A DNA stretch of 64,000 bases from Sinonovacula constricta (GCA_007844125.1 CM017563.1:23400573-23464572); one strand, 5' to 3'. Shown: positions 49,717-62,886, counted from the first letter of the stretch. Made by a program: numbers and translations. Notes: generated by a model from the sequence alone, not told the origin.

Positions 49717-52700
49717 CTCGAACAAACGGATATGTCACATAAGACAGGTTTTATTTACATATTCGATCTATGAGGCCTTCATAACCTACAGTTATATTTT
49801 AGGCTGCAGAATTATTGTGGTCTACACTAAATAGTTATACAAGGAATAAATCCCATAATTTAATAATACAGTTTTATGCTACCGTGTCCTCAAGCGAAAT
49901 GCAACTATATGGAACCAACATTGCATTTAAGCCTTTTGCGAAAACGCAGCAGACAAATGGTTATAGTGGAATAAGCCGAATTGTTAGGAAATCTAAGGAT
50001 GATTTAGTTATGAATTAATGTCAGTAAGTCCCGTGACTGAACAAATGTAAATGTCTATGAAGTGTGTGTTTCTGACATAAAACAAACTCATATCTGACGC
50101 AGACAGAAGAGCAAATTGCGTTTTTCGTGACGCAACACAAATTGTTATGTTAAATCAGCCTTTTGGCTATTGAAATCAGCATGCCTGGAGTACAAAACAT
50201 GGCACTAAAACATTTTAAAGATTAATGATAAGGTTGGTTGCATTTAAACTTTCCGACCACTTCGGCCATTGCTGCCAATACAAAGTGTAAATTGCAGCTA
50301 CCATTGTGTCTTTGACTTCGGGATAATTTGATCCGCACTTTGAACATTGAACTCAATCGGCAATTGTATTAGCAGACGATTATGGGAAAAAGAAAATAAA
50401 TGAATTGTTGTTTCCTTTTGTATATAACACCACATTATTTTAATGATCGAAGACACGATGTCAGCCCACGGATTCTTAACAAACCAGAAAAAAAGTAAAC
50501 AATGCACAAATTATCCTCCTCCTTATCTAAAATGTCGAAATTACGAGGAAGTTAAAAAAGTAATTGAAAGTCAGTGTTCATCATTTTCTGCTAAGGTCGT
50601 CAGTATACTTTTATATCTATATTTAGTTGCAAACAACGCAGTAAACCCATGACTAGTATTATATTGTTTGCACATGATCTTTTGCTGGGCGTGTATCTGG
50701 CCTCTTGGACTTAAGAGGCTAGCATGTGACTTTACGCATTGACAGTTGAACAATGCTTTGACTAATAACAACATGACAAATCACAATGTCATGTGCATAA
50801 GACCCTTTGTTGTTTTACATTTAATTTCTTTTAAAGAAAAACTTACAAAGTCAAGATTTAGCTGTAGTCTGCAATCAAAATTCTGACAGATAATAGTCTC
50901 ATATCTATTTGTCTAAACCCAAAAGATTGTAATAACAGCAGTTTTGCTCTTTTGAAGACAGAAACAATAGAAAAGGAGCGCAAATAAAATGTGGTATTTT
51001 GTAACTTTTCGCCACTTACTTTGTAAGAAATATAGCCCCTAAAATATTAATACATTCGTTTAAATATGTTTTAAAATACCATGTAAATACATTGTGATAC
51101 ATTGATAGTATGGCCCTTTGATATCTTGAATGACCCTCCAAACTTCTATGGTGTGGTTTACAAATGACTCCCATAACATTTGTATTTGACAGCAATACTG
51201 CCAAGTGACTTGGACGTCTTACTAATAAAAGAGATACAAGAAAAGATAAATGTCAAATGCAGTAACCATTGTATGTCTAACGAAACATGAAAAGTAAAAT
51301 AATCGACGAACGAAAATTTGAAATTCTGTACATATCCCTCCACCAGTTCCTATCAATATGCGATCGTTCTGAGAACAGAATTATTCTTATATAAGAGTAA
51401 AACACTTGTCCTTTCTGATTAATTGATTTAGCAGTTTTGCTCTTCTTTTTCGTGGTGTAAGTTGATCGCAATAAATAAACACCGAACCCTTACTAGGGTA
51501 AGATATTAACAGCAGATTTTATCATTTTGTGTTTTCATTTTTGGGGGACAACGTGTCTGAAGTTGTATATTCTGCGTGCAGTCAGCTACGCGCCTGATAG
51601 TGTTAAGTTTCATAAATGTCCAACAGTCCTCAATAGATACGGTGGATATTAACATGTTATCATGTTTCAGTAAAAAGGTACTGAGCAAAATGTGGTTTTT
51701 ATTTTCCTTTATACAAATAATAAGTTCAAAAGGACACTGATTGAAATTGAACTGGAGCAGTAACATTATCAATGTTGTTTTTCTATATCAGAATAAGACA
51801 AATATTTGTATAATCAAAGTTGACATTCACTTTAACATTTGATACATGGTTGAGAAATGACAACCCTTATGTTTTAATTATAATAAATATGGAAGATTAA
51901 AAGAGTTCAATAAAGTAAAAAGATGCTGCCATTTTTATGTTCACTTCCAATGCACGTTTGATTAAAAGGGACGGACTTGCATTATAGACCATCTAATGTT
52001 CTAGATAAATTGTGCATTAACTGCATTTTGGGTAAATCGTTTTTTAACAATTGTAGCATTTTACTCTAACTAGGACTATGTTTTGTTTAAAGTGTTTGTT
52101 CTTATCATTGCAATGTAAAATAAATTGAAACAAACATTTCTATATTTTTTCTTATAAAAGGAATACACTATGAATGTCAACTTGAAACACAGATGTTCGT
52201 AAAATTTATGCGGGTAAAGATTCAAGGCATAAACATAATTGAAACTGTGCAGATAAGAAGTATTTGTACAATATTTCTTAATAAATATGTATATATATTA
52301 TAATTTCTTAATATATATATTGTAATGGTACATTACTGCATCCTTTTTCACATACATATGTTTGATAACAAACATTATAAATAAAGAGGGGATGGTAGAC
52401 ATGATTCATTGAGGCATTTGAATATTCGGATCTTTTTTTAGCTTTCGGAACAATTTAATAGCTCCAATAGAACAAAGTTGAGCTCATTTGGCTGACGTAA
52501 AGCCAGGAAACAAAGTAAAGGATGCGTGCAAATGGTTTTAACAATATGATCCGAGTGTTCCAATTTATGGAAATATTTTTTCTTGGTATGCGGTATTAAT
52601 TACTCGATAATTACTTTTCAAATTAAAACAAATATTCGGGTAAGAATATGAGTTTGTAACAAAGACCTCTAAAGTTGTTCGTTGCACCAGACTATGAATG

Positions 52701-52905
52701 TGTTGCAAAGGTTGCATTCCACCCTCTTTTTGTCAATCAGCTGAACACTGAAAGTCCTTCCATGAATCGGAAGTAACTGATGCGATAGCGATGTGAACGA
52801 TATAATTCTCGGCCCAATATATATCGACTCGTAATTTTGAGCAAAACCTCATTGACGCTCTGTGCAAATGGTTTCATTATATGGCGCAGGTGTTGTGTCT
52901 CCTAT

Positions 52906-53257
52906 ACATGTTAAAAGATATATCCGGACCTGGTAGCGCAATCGGTAGAGCGCCGGCTTCAGGTACGGGAGGCCCCGGGTTCGACCCCGGTCCGCGACAT
53001 ACCAAAGTCGTTAAAAATGGTAGTGGTATAGCTCCCTTGCTAACGCTCAAGCAAATATAAGGGTAGTTCCACGACTGGTTGGCCCGGTGTCAGGATAATG
53101 TAACTGGGTGTGGTATCATGCCAGGTGTTCACGGCATGCTATACACAGTGAAGGCAGCACTATATCTGCTTCAAGTGGACACCGTCTCCAGATAACTGAA
53201 ATACTGTTGGTGGGACGATAAACCCAATAAACAAACAAACAAACATGTTAAAAGATA
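52906..53257 (+). mobile_element. tRNA-derived SINE, family A, intact, with 15 bp target-site duplication
   Basis: The body is 52921-53242. The tRNA-like head has A box TAGCGCAATCGG, GTAGAGCGCC and B box GGTTCGACCCC. The body then runs to GGGACGATAAACCCAATAAA and an ACAA-repeat tail. Flanking direct repeats ACATGTTAAAAGATA lie at 52906-52920 and 53243-53257. Duplicon A carries that 15-mer once, at 14682-14696, with no insert. This is the least decayed family A copy in the window. Its broader SINE superfamily (several mollusc SINEs share such tails) I cannot settle by eye. Confidence 0.95.
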
Positions 53258-53715
53258 ATAGTGACAATGGGTGTTTTTTACGCAACTATGACCTGAGGTG
53301 ATTGATGGTAGGTGTGAGTGTTACCCGCTAAGGCTGTTAATAGGAGGGGATATCGTTGCCAAGGAAACAACCAGCATGCCCCCCCCCCCCCAAGATAAGA
53401 CCCTCCCCTCACACCCTCCCCCATGTCCCTGCACATGATCTACTATCCATCCCCACATTTCCCAGGTTGAACACTAACATATTGGATGATGTTCATAGTT
53501 CATACCCCGCTGAAATAACAGACTAAAAAGAACAATAGGTTAAACGATACTTATATTTTGAATCCATGACACTGCTTATTACCGGACCAAAATGTATAGC
53601 ATCATAACTGATATGGGTGGAAACGGTTAAATAACTACGATGTGAACGATAACCGTTTAAGCAAGAAAGAATATGACCTTCGTCGTTTTTGTTGTTGTTT
53701 TTGTTTTGTTGTTGT

Positions 53716-53929
<214 letters not shown>

Positions 53930-54444
53930 GTTGTTTTTTGTTTGTGTTATATGATTTTAGTCAGACCAAACCAAATTGGTTAAAGTTTTCTTTGGAAAAG
54001 AATCCTCTATTTTTAACTTATCGTTCGAATGCTTAAAATAAATTCGAATGTTAGGAGTCTATCCGAACGTTCGAAAGTTCGATCGCTCGCTTACATCCCT
54101 AGAATAAAATATGCTATATTTATCAATTGTAACTGGTGCTAAACGTACAGCAATAAATTAAAGGAACAACATAAGACAGTATCAAAGGTGTAATACTAAT
54201 AATTGCATTATTCCTAAATCCGGAAAGAAAGGAAAATTGGAAAGTTTTCACTAATATTGGATACTTCCACATTGTCATTTAATAAGACTTTACTCCTTGA
54301 TTATAACGCGACCTTATAATCGAGTAGTGCGTATTTCTTTTACAGATTTCTGCTGTCGATATGTTTTTGAACTATTTGTGAACATTACTCACGAAATGTA
54401 ATTTGGTAGCACAGTTACTTGTTATGAGGTTTAAAATATGTTTA

Positions 54445-54651
54445 TTAGAGCTCAAAGTCAGAACATTTAACACGAATCGAAAGTGTGTGTTTTAAAGAAC
54501 TTCTTAAATAGTATAGTTCTACCTCACTATGAGCGGGAAATAAAACATATTCAGCTTCATATCTACCTCTATAATTACCGTTCTCGTAAGCTGCGAAATC
54601 TTCGACAACATGTGCTATTATAGAACTTATGGAAAATAAGCTTAACAGCAT
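54445..54651 (-). CDS. Small secreted-type beta/gamma-crystallin-like protein (copy B)
   Basis: The 68-residue frame starts at ATG 54651 with a signal-peptide-like segment (MLLSLFSISSIIA). It then reads AAYENGNYRGRYEAE and LSIRVKCSDFEL. The Y-E-N-x-N-Y-x-G-R turn, the following glycine/arginine and the SIRV block match one Greek-key motif of the beta/gamma-crystallin fold. Vertebrate and invertebrate members normally have motifs in pairs, so this is either a one-motif protein or the first exon of a longer one. The stop codon overlaps an AATAAA hexamer (CTAATAAAC). Copy A (15994-16203) keeps the frame but not the ATG. A Ca2+-binding or structural role cannot be inferred from one motif. Confidence 0.5.
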   Translation of the reverse strand: MLLSLFSISSIIAHVVEDFAAYENGNYRGRYEAEYVLFPAHSEVELYYLRSSLKHTLSIRVKCSDFEL

Positions 54652-57428
54652 GACATATGTAAGTTAAAATGATATAACACAAACAAGATATATGCTGATT
54701 GTAAGAATTGTTCGTCCCTATAAAGGCCACTTTTTGGATGGATTACATATAGCTGTTTATTAAAGAACGTCCGTCTTCAAAGTCCTGCTCTTCTTTAATT
54801 TTTGGATTGGCCTTATCTTTAGTGCAATTGACTTAACTTTCAGCGAACTTTATACAAATGACACGTTTTGCATAAGACAATTTCAAAAACTAAAATACCG
54901 TTTAAATAGCAAAGTATGCGCAAAGTAGCGGAGATGTTACGACAATATATAATCAAATTAAGATTGCCATTATCCTCTGACCCATTATCCATATAAACTT
55001 TTGCTTAACCCCAGATGTATACGACCATTCTACCATAATATTATACTTTAAAACATGATAACACTTATCATATTTTAAAACAGATAGTCAAAAATAATCG
55101 ACTGGATCTATAAGGCAGAAAACTGGCTGCTGAGTTAACCGATTGAGGCTTAAAGTGTGTGATTTGTAGTCTAGTTGGTTAAAATATTATATTGCCAACT
55201 ACATACGTTATATATCAGAACATTTAAAGGAACAATAAGACATCAAGTTTGAGCCACAAGTTCTTAACTTCCAAAACTTAAATTCGACTCTTTATACTGA
55301 AGCATTATTACGGAGCATCTCACAATTTCCCATTTACCTTCAGAAGACAGCAATTAACACGTCCTTGTGGCATTGGAGAGCTGCAAAGGTTAGATATTGA
55401 TTGACCTGCGACAACAATACAGCTGGCTTCGGATTGGTTATGCACTGCAGCCATGGTCATTATGGTAATGAATGCTGACGCACTTACTATTGCTGCTTCT
55501 AATACAACAACTACTAATACCACTACTACTTCTTCTTCTGCTATTACTACCTCCCAGTCATTTTAAAAGACATATTTAAATAGTTTCCAGTTTTCGGGGA
55601 ATCTAGTGTGCTAGCTAGAGAAAGAAGTGAGAAATATTAATTAATGGTGTTATCAAATCGCTTGTCTAAGTTTAGTACGTTTGTTTCGGTATCACACATT
55701 TTATTATCAGATAGACAAGTTTAAAAAGACAACGGTATTTTGTATGAAATGGTTTAAGAAATATACAGCACACATGCATTTATACAATTAAGGTTGTTAA
55801 TATGGTGCATCGTTATTATGTTTATTCGTCGACAATGAGAAGTAACATAAATCAAGAACGGCAGCATGCTTGTTGATCTATCATTTATTTTAAATTAAGT
55901 TTAATATAAAATGTATAGGATATAATTATAATTCATTTATTAATGTGTATATTTGAAAAGAAATGCATATTTCTAAACACATAAACCTTCGCTATTACTA
56001 TAGAACGTCAATGCGTTGCTTGTTCTGGGTTCACAGTGTGATAGCATAGTACAACTCAGATTCTGCTTCTGTATGCAATTATTTAAATAATAACGCAAAA
56101 AGGGATCCTTATGTAAGTATGAAGGGTTAAAAAACTACTCATAAACGAAAACCTAGCATCTAGTAGAGTATATGCCTTTAAGAGGTATGTAAAGATAAAC
56201 GGGGTCGTGTGTGTATGAGAACTAGCATGTTTAAACCGGTGTGTATATTGGGGACCGTACCGCTGTGGTTAACTGGGGACATGAAGCGCTTTCGGCGAAT
56301 TTCATATGTGTTCTCTTTCAATGCATGTAGACATGGATTTCAGCAGTAGTACAACAGGGGAAGTCCCGGTTTGGTAGGTGTCCCAGGTTAGAAGTTGTGT
56401 ATTTGTACAACTTTCCCCGTTTTCCGAAAGATATATACGCACTCAAACACACACACACATGCATACAACCGCACACACGCACATACAAACACACGCACGA
56501 AGATACGCGTACGCAAACACACAATTTAATGTAAATGTAACACCATGAGACAAAATATTACATACATCGAGGAACAGTGTCCGCTTTGGAACGGTCAGTC
56601 TGCAAAAGGACCGATTGAAGTGCTTTAACAATTTCTAAATGTAGTAGTGTGTAAAAACAACAACAGACGTAAGTATTTGGTTCACAGGAGGACATTGGTA
56701 ACCGTTACAACACGCTTGGCGGTTGCATGTCTTTCTATACGTGGCGTACCAGGAACTAGAAAATTATGTAGCTTATTTACAATACGTTTAAGTGTTTCTT
56801 AACTGATATGCGAGAATTCAGTACAGACATAGTTTTAGTTTTGGAAATTGTAAAGTGTGTTATTCGAAAGATAATTTTGTGATGTTACAGAAACTGACAT
56901 TGTGAGATTACAGATAAAGTAATTAATTGTCTGTATTTCAGACCAAATATTATAATTATGAACCCATGAGATGATCATAACTTACTACTTTTACGATATG
57001 CTTTTTTGTTGCTCGTATCTGACTTGTTAGCATATCTGTTAACAAGTCACTATACTGATAAAAATGAATATAGGTTCCTTTAAGCAAAAGTAAAAGTGTG
57101 TATATATTATCCATTAAATTTAAGTGTACAAATAAAAGAAAGAATAACAGATGCAATTTAGTATTTTAAGGTGCAAATATTAATAAAAGTGTTTTAGAGT
57201 GTTCAGATGGCATCTTGATATCATAAACAAAACAAAATCCCAATCATGTCTAGACAAAATTAAAGTTCTAAAATGCAATGTTTGTAAACAGAAAAATAAC
57301 ATGTTATAATCATGATGGAATTAATTCAATGCTAATAAAGATTGCATGCACGGAGAATTTTGATTATAAAAGTAACCATCTAACATTGTATGCGTCTTTA
57401 TCAGTTAAAGGCCGGTAAAGGTAACACT

Positions 57429-57538
57429 GTGGGCATGTATTTGAAAGAAAAAAGGCCCTGGTACTATAACAAGACATTTTATTGTGGGCATGTATTTGAA
57501 AGGAAAGAGGCCTTGGTTCCATAACAAAACATTTTAAA
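57429..57538. repeat. 55 bp minisatellite, 2 units (copy B allele)
   Basis: Units begin at 57429 and 57484 (GTGGGCATGTATTTGAAAG). Their flanks are collinear with the 13-unit array in duplicon A. Confidence 0.97.
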
Positions 57539-59168
57539 ACGATGTTTATACCAATCATACCCCAATCCCAACTTCTCGCTGAAAATTCCTTGATGAGTAC
57601 TTTGGATATCTTTGCTCTTAGCTCAGCAAGTTAACCTTCTTTAATCAGGCGACCATAAATTGCTCTCCATATGAGCCGTTTAATCTTTGTTGTCTTGGTC
57701 ATATTATTTGTACATCCAATTGCTATGTCATAAACCAAATACAAGAGTATATCAACACTACTTGTCCCCACACAGGACAAAGTGTGGCGTAAAAGTTAAT
57801 CGTTCAACAAGACTACAAAGACATTTTAGAGTCAGATATAGATATGTGTTTGTCTACGAAAATAGATGTGTGGTTTTCATCGAAAGATATCCGCTTTATC
57901 ATTCCTTGCCCTCCAGCTGATGGGAAAAATTTAATGTTTAGTTTTGCCACGCTGTCTCACGTAGTATGCTTTCATCTGACAGACTGGGATGTGTCAAGAG
58001 CGTGTTTGAAAGACATGCTTATTTAGTAGAGAGCTTATCTCAAGTGCTATGTTTGCTTGTCCTTAAAAGGAAAGGTCGGTAAAAATCTAAACGATCGGCT
58101 ACAAGAGGAAATTGAAACACGAATTCCTTTGTTGAGTAGGTGATATTGCATATAATTCCAAACAAAAAGCAGTGCATCGAATATATATCAATGTATTAGA
58201 GGAACATGGATATGTAAAATTAAAATTCCCGCTCCCCAACCCTTTCAACCAGATTAAACACAAACGTGTACCTAATGTAACTAGCTCTAACAAACACTAT
58301 AACAGCATCCAGTAAAGTTATCCACAGCTGTTTTTACACAAGAGTTTTTATAATTGCAGAGTGTAAATGATCATCTGTACAGCAATCTTTAAAACTATGC
58401 TAACTAACAGTTATTTTCCATCCGATTATATGTTGGTCCAGTTTTTTTCCGAACATTGATAAGCTGCGGCAAAGGGAATTTACATACGAGATGAAAGTTA
58501 CGAAGTAGTATATTAAAGATGGCACGGGCTTTTTATAGACTATAAATTTCTACAAAAAAAACTTGCAAGGTAATAGACAATGAACCGTTGCAGAAAATCC
58601 AAAAATGATGTTAATGCTCGTGTTAGTATTTCACTTTAGTTCAAATATATGATTCTGTTTAATTAAAGGGACAAATAAGGACATATTATAAATACAATTA
58701 AAAAGTCTTAGAAAATATTTCGACGTACTTATTTTCGGCAAAATCAGGAGGAAACAATTCAAAACAAAAGGTATATGACACAGAAATATTGACACGACTA
58801 AAGCGATCGACCCGTTCTTTGGTTCGGCAATAATGAAACATGTCGTGAAGCATATGCTATGATAAGGGACTTATTAAACAATGTAAATATGATGGCTTGA
58901 TGATGCTCTGATAGATAAAACTTTATGATAACTTTTTGTTAAAACTACATCATAGAATAGTATTTATTAACCTTTATATAAATTGATCATAGCGACGTAA
59001 GACACTTTGAGCTAAAAATATATCCAGGTTGATAATTTACAAGCTCGACATGTGCTTGGAAAGAAATTCTTAAGTTAAATTGATGATTATTTGTCTTCAT
59101 TCCTTTAAAGAAATAGCGGGGAATTAAATATATAGCGCAATGCGCAATGTACAACGGAACATAACATA

Positions 59169-60177
59169 TTTTAGCAGTACTCAAGGTTGGCAAGCTCATG
59201 AGTGAACGGATTCATTACTCTGACAAGGGCAAATTTACGTAACAAGTAAATGCACCAAAAGTACAATATTCATTATTTGTTCGAAGTTATTTTGAGCTCA
59301 TACTTGGCTTAACGTTTCCTACCTAGACATTTTCTCTCGAGAATATGTTGATCCAATTTCCTTCTTCAGCTACAGTAACGGTTATTTATTTATCATCACA
59401 AACTAATTTTGCCATAAAATTCAGGTTTAAGTAAACAAATGATGTCGAAGGGATGTACTTAAAAAGTCAGACAATCCAAAGAAGAGACAAAATACCAAGC
59501 CGTCGTCGTTAACGCTAGATATAAGTTCTCTTGTTAATGTTACATTCTAGTTGAGATATACAAAAAGTGACCAAAACTAATGCAATTGACCAGTCTTTAA
59601 GCCAGTTCTTGGAAATCGCGATTTATACAAGAAATAATGCATGTAAAAATGTTATATATCATTAAGTTTTGAAATTGAAAGTTGTCAACTAATTCAAGTA
59701 CTTTTCGAAAATGAAAATATCAACTACGTATATACTGATGCTTGAACAAATTTAATATTCATTCGTAATATATTTTCGTATTATAAATTCTTGCAATTAT
59801 GGGATCTTAATCAAGAATAATAATCAATGGCAGGAGCTGAATGACTGAATTATTGATATTGCATTCACACTCAAGCATAATATATAGGTGAGGTGGAAGA
59901 ATCTTTCTTTAAAAACCATGTTGAAGGCAGAGCTATTATTTATGTATATTAGAATGTAATTAAATTAATTTGAATTTAGTAGAGTTTCATATTTATATTT
60001 ATGTATATTCCATGGCTTAAAATAAGAAACCTTTATGTATAAAATGCGGAACTCTTAGTTTAATGATCTGGTAATCTTTCATCATTTGGATCATATGGCA
60101 AAAATCCAAGGCAGTCAACCCATTACCTCTGATCTCTTGATATGTGCGAGCATGATGTTCTCTTGTCTTTGTCTTAC
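59169..60177. other. Unique stretch right of duplicon B
   Basis: It differs from the sequence right of duplicon A. A+T-rich; no exon before the coding-like segment at 60178. Confidence 0.45.
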
Positions 60178-60359
60178 GGAAAATCAAAAGTTTCGAGGAA
60201 GGTTTCAACAATTCTGAACAGTTTACGCTCAAAAACATATTTTGAATCCGAACTGCGCATGCGGGAAAAAAGTATTTTGTACTTGTCCAACTCAAATAGA
60301 CAATCAATAAGCCTGACAGCAATAATTTGCAGCATGTATTGTGCAGATAAATATGAAAA
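60178..60359 (-). CDS. Unassigned coding-like internal exon
   Basis: On the minus strand, 60 codons plus 2 nt are open between a candidate acceptor (GCAAAG at 60365-60360) and a clear donor (TTTTCC|GTAAGA at 60177). The peptide is strongly protein-like: FSYLSAQYMLQIIAVRLIDC, FELDKYKILFSRMRSSDSK, YVFERKLFRIVETFLETFDF. It is predicted mostly helical with amphipathic spacing. The longer ATG frames at 60017-60400 (minus, another frame) and 60142-60393 (plus) overlap it and look like shadows of it. I do not recognise the family, and neighbouring exons were not found within a few kb. It may be an isolated pseudo-exon or part of a gene running left. Confidence 0.4.
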
Positions 60360-60427
60360 CTTTGCTCAGATTTATGGAAAAGTTTGTTTTTGATTTCCAA
60401 TTGTCTTGGCTCTGCAGTTATCTCTCT

Positions 60428-60497
60428 CTACCATTATTAACGACTTTCGTATGTCGCGGCCTGGGTTCGAACCCGGGGCCTCCCGTATCTGGATATA
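60428..60497 (-). mobile_element. Fragment of tRNA-derived SINE, family A
   Basis: Minus strand reads ATACGGGAGGCCCCGGGTTC with the B box, then CGCGACATACGAAAGTCGTT, matching the head and start of body of 52921-53242. Both ends are missing. Confidence 0.8.
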
Positions 60498-60509
60498 CCC
60501 AATTGATTG

Positions 60510-60770
60510 ACAGTTGACTTATTTTAGAGATTTTAATTCAAAAGATCTTTTGTCACATGGTACGTTGCGCTAGATATTCTACTACTTCTGATATTAAATT
60601 AGATTTGCATACTTGGCAAGTTTAACGTGTATTTATCACATAGTTATCCTTGTGATTGAAAACATTTTATAGGCCCCCTTTTTTAAGCACTGACACTTAA
60701 ATATCGTCCGTCAAACATGCCCTTGGAGCGTGCATTCAAATTGAACGTGCCATTTCTGAGGCTGTTAGTA
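60510..60770. repeat. Second copy of the upstream flank of C1q gene 1
   Basis: Diverged match to 29745-30060: TTAATTCAAAAGATCTTTTG, CACATAGTTATCCTTGTGAT, TTTTTAAGCACTGA and CAAACATGCCCTTGGAGCGT. The 126-codon open frame starting at 60717 begins in this repeat (MPLERA). Its counterpart at 29990 stops after about 16 codons, so I do not treat that frame as a gene. Confidence 0.65.
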
Positions 60771-62160
60771 GAAAACACCCATTATTATACAACGTGGGGA
60801 ACCTTCACAGTACCTGTTTACTCGCAGCAGGGGACATCGAGTGATCATGTGATCAAGATTCTCTTGAGGTGTGTTTTGTGTGTTTTTTATTTGCTTTACA
60901 TTAATGCATGGACTTACACAATTATACGTACTCCCTTTTTGTCCGTAATGGGGACTGTTACAGCGCATATACTCTTCGTAATCAGCTTGTGTTCTACTTT
61001 GTGTCATAATAAATTTGTTGAACACATCAATACATTACGCACAACATATTTAAAGGTATCATATGGTGAAACATCACGAGACGAATTAATGGCTTAAAGG
61101 AGGCAACATGTTGAATGGGTAATAAGACAGAGGGTCCAGATCGCAATATTTTGAACTGATAAGAGGAGATGGGATTACATTTAAATAACACATCATTCTT
61201 ATTGTTATCTAAAGAGGTTTGGAGCCTTTTTTCTGGTCAAAGTCATTCCGCTAACAAGTTCATAACACAGACAAGGTTAGGTGTTCCTTTATGATATGGT
61301 CTATATTTTGGCCTACTTTCTTGGAGTTTGAATATTGTACACGATGAATGCCGTCATTCACGTTTTTTTTTGCAGAAGTTGGGGTGCGTTTCATAATATA
61401 TCTGAATATCAATATATATTCTTCAAAATGTTTGCCTTCTTAAACGTGTTCCATTGATATTTTGAAAATCGCTTTTAATTCATAATAATCTATATGGCGG
61501 CCTTACTTTTTAGCTTTCAAGCAACTATGTTAAATAAGACCATGACAGGTATTCCGTGGTAGACAATGTCAACTGCATAGTATTTCTATTAAAGAATTGA
61601 TTTCATGTTGTTTTTAACGGTTGACAATTTTGCATATTTTCTTTAACTTATGTCAGCAGAGAATTCCCGAACAACAACGTTGAGTCTTCGTGTCATTCTA
61701 CTTTAGATTCTGGTAAAATTGTCATAATTGAGGTTTTAAAATCAAGCATAAATTACATATTGACTTATTTTGACTTAAAATGCTATTTACACTTATAAAG
61801 GAAAATAACATCAAAAACAGGATGTTTGAATTTTATGACTTTGAACTAAAAACAAGTTTCTATTCCTGAAACTCTGTATCAACAATGAATAAATATTTTG
61901 TAATACTGGTGACATCAGGTGTCGTTATATAAAATGTGCTATAACAAACCTGCTAATTCAGAATACTGTTAGACCAATTCGATTGTTGAAATGCCTTTTC
62001 CAAAGTAGACACTCCAGTCTGGATCAGTGTGTGGATTTGGATTTAAGTAAAACAGTGTTCTACACCATAACTAGCAAGAAACATCAAGGGAAGTAACTCC
62101 GTTTTTCCTTTTTTTTGTTACCCGCAAATTCGGTTCCAAATTGTAACCCCAAACATGACC
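60771..62160. other. Non-coding stretch
   Basis: A+T-rich; no exon supported by splice sites or composition apart from the rejected frame that starts at 60717. Confidence 0.4.
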
Positions 62161-62188
62161 TTCACTTACGCGTTTTTTAACGAGGTTT

Positions 62189-62523
62189 TCGATTGGCTGG
62201 ATGAAAAAAATCAACCAATGAGAAAAGGTAAGACATCCTTCCATCGGAGCACGTGGGTTTTACCATTAAAACAATTCGGAAAAATAATTTTGGCGAAAAG
62301 TAAAAAATATCATTGAAGTGTTCAAATGCAAAACCTTCGTGCTCCACATTAAAATTAGGCTTATTTTATGTATTAATCATTATTCTAAAAAGAAACACTA
62401 AAATATATGTATAAAATGGACGTATTAAGTGTTAATTAACGTATAACACACATGAGTAAAATCCGACAAATTTGCCGATGCGGTGCCACAGTCTACATCA
62501 ACACCGTTCGACTTTGGCGGGAA
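62189..62523 (+). promoter_or_regulatory. CCAAT-pair plus E2F-site promoter-like region
   Basis: An inverted CCAAT box (ATTGG, 62192-62196) and a direct one (CCAAT, 62215-62219) lie 23 bp apart. They are followed by TTTTGGCGAAAA near 62288 and a canonical E2F-type TTTGGCGGGAA at 62513-62523. An ATG follows 3 bp later. NF-Y pairs with E2F sites are typical of cell-cycle promoters. Function is inferred. Confidence 0.35.
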
Positions 62524-62526
62524 GTT

Positions 62527-62886
62527 ATGTCAGAGAATATTTTTGGGTAATTCTCAACTTTTTTGTTTGTATACTAAGTGCATTTATCAATGCAATGCTA
62601 TAATGCAGTATTCTTTCTATAAAAATAACATATTTATTCAATAAATCGTAATAATGTCATTGCTTATTCACTGATTAATGTCGATGCAGTTTCAGTTGAA
62701 TATCGCTCATGAATATTGTTTCGTAATCGTAGTGTCTAGTGTCAGTAGAGGTAAATAAGTACTTTTTTTCTTTCTGAATGAAAAAGCATGGTTGTTTTGT
62801 GTTTAAACAGATTCGGACAATCGAAGTTTCTCTGTGATGACTGGTTCTTGAAGAAACGAGTTGAATGCAGCTTCAATATACCTTAA
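62527..62886 (+). CDS. Possible short two-exon frame behind the E2F-like site
   Basis: Exon 62527-62546 (MSENIFG, donor GGTAATT) would join in phase to an exon starting at 62811 (acceptor TTTAAACAG). The joined frame continues FGQSKFLCDDWFLKKRVE and stops at TAA 62884-62886, 31 residues in all. A donor (AGA|GTGAGT) follows the stop at about 62895, so the second exon may continue as untranslated sequence or be read differently. Another possible exon, 62703-62748 (acceptor TTTCAG, donor GTAAAT), would break this frame. It may be the 5' end of a gene leaving the window to the right. No family recognised. Confidence 0.2.

Noticed and set aside
52923..52998. Apparent tRNA gene
   Set aside because: Head of the family A SINE flanked by a 15 bp target-site duplication; empty site in duplicon A.
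60017..60400. 127-codon minus-strand ATG frame
   Set aside because: Another frame of the same strand at 60178-60359 is more protein-like and ends at a splice donor; this one looks like its shadow.
60717..61097. 126-codon plus-strand frame
   Set aside because: Begins inside a repeat whose other copy stops after about 16 codons; no domain, signal or splice support.
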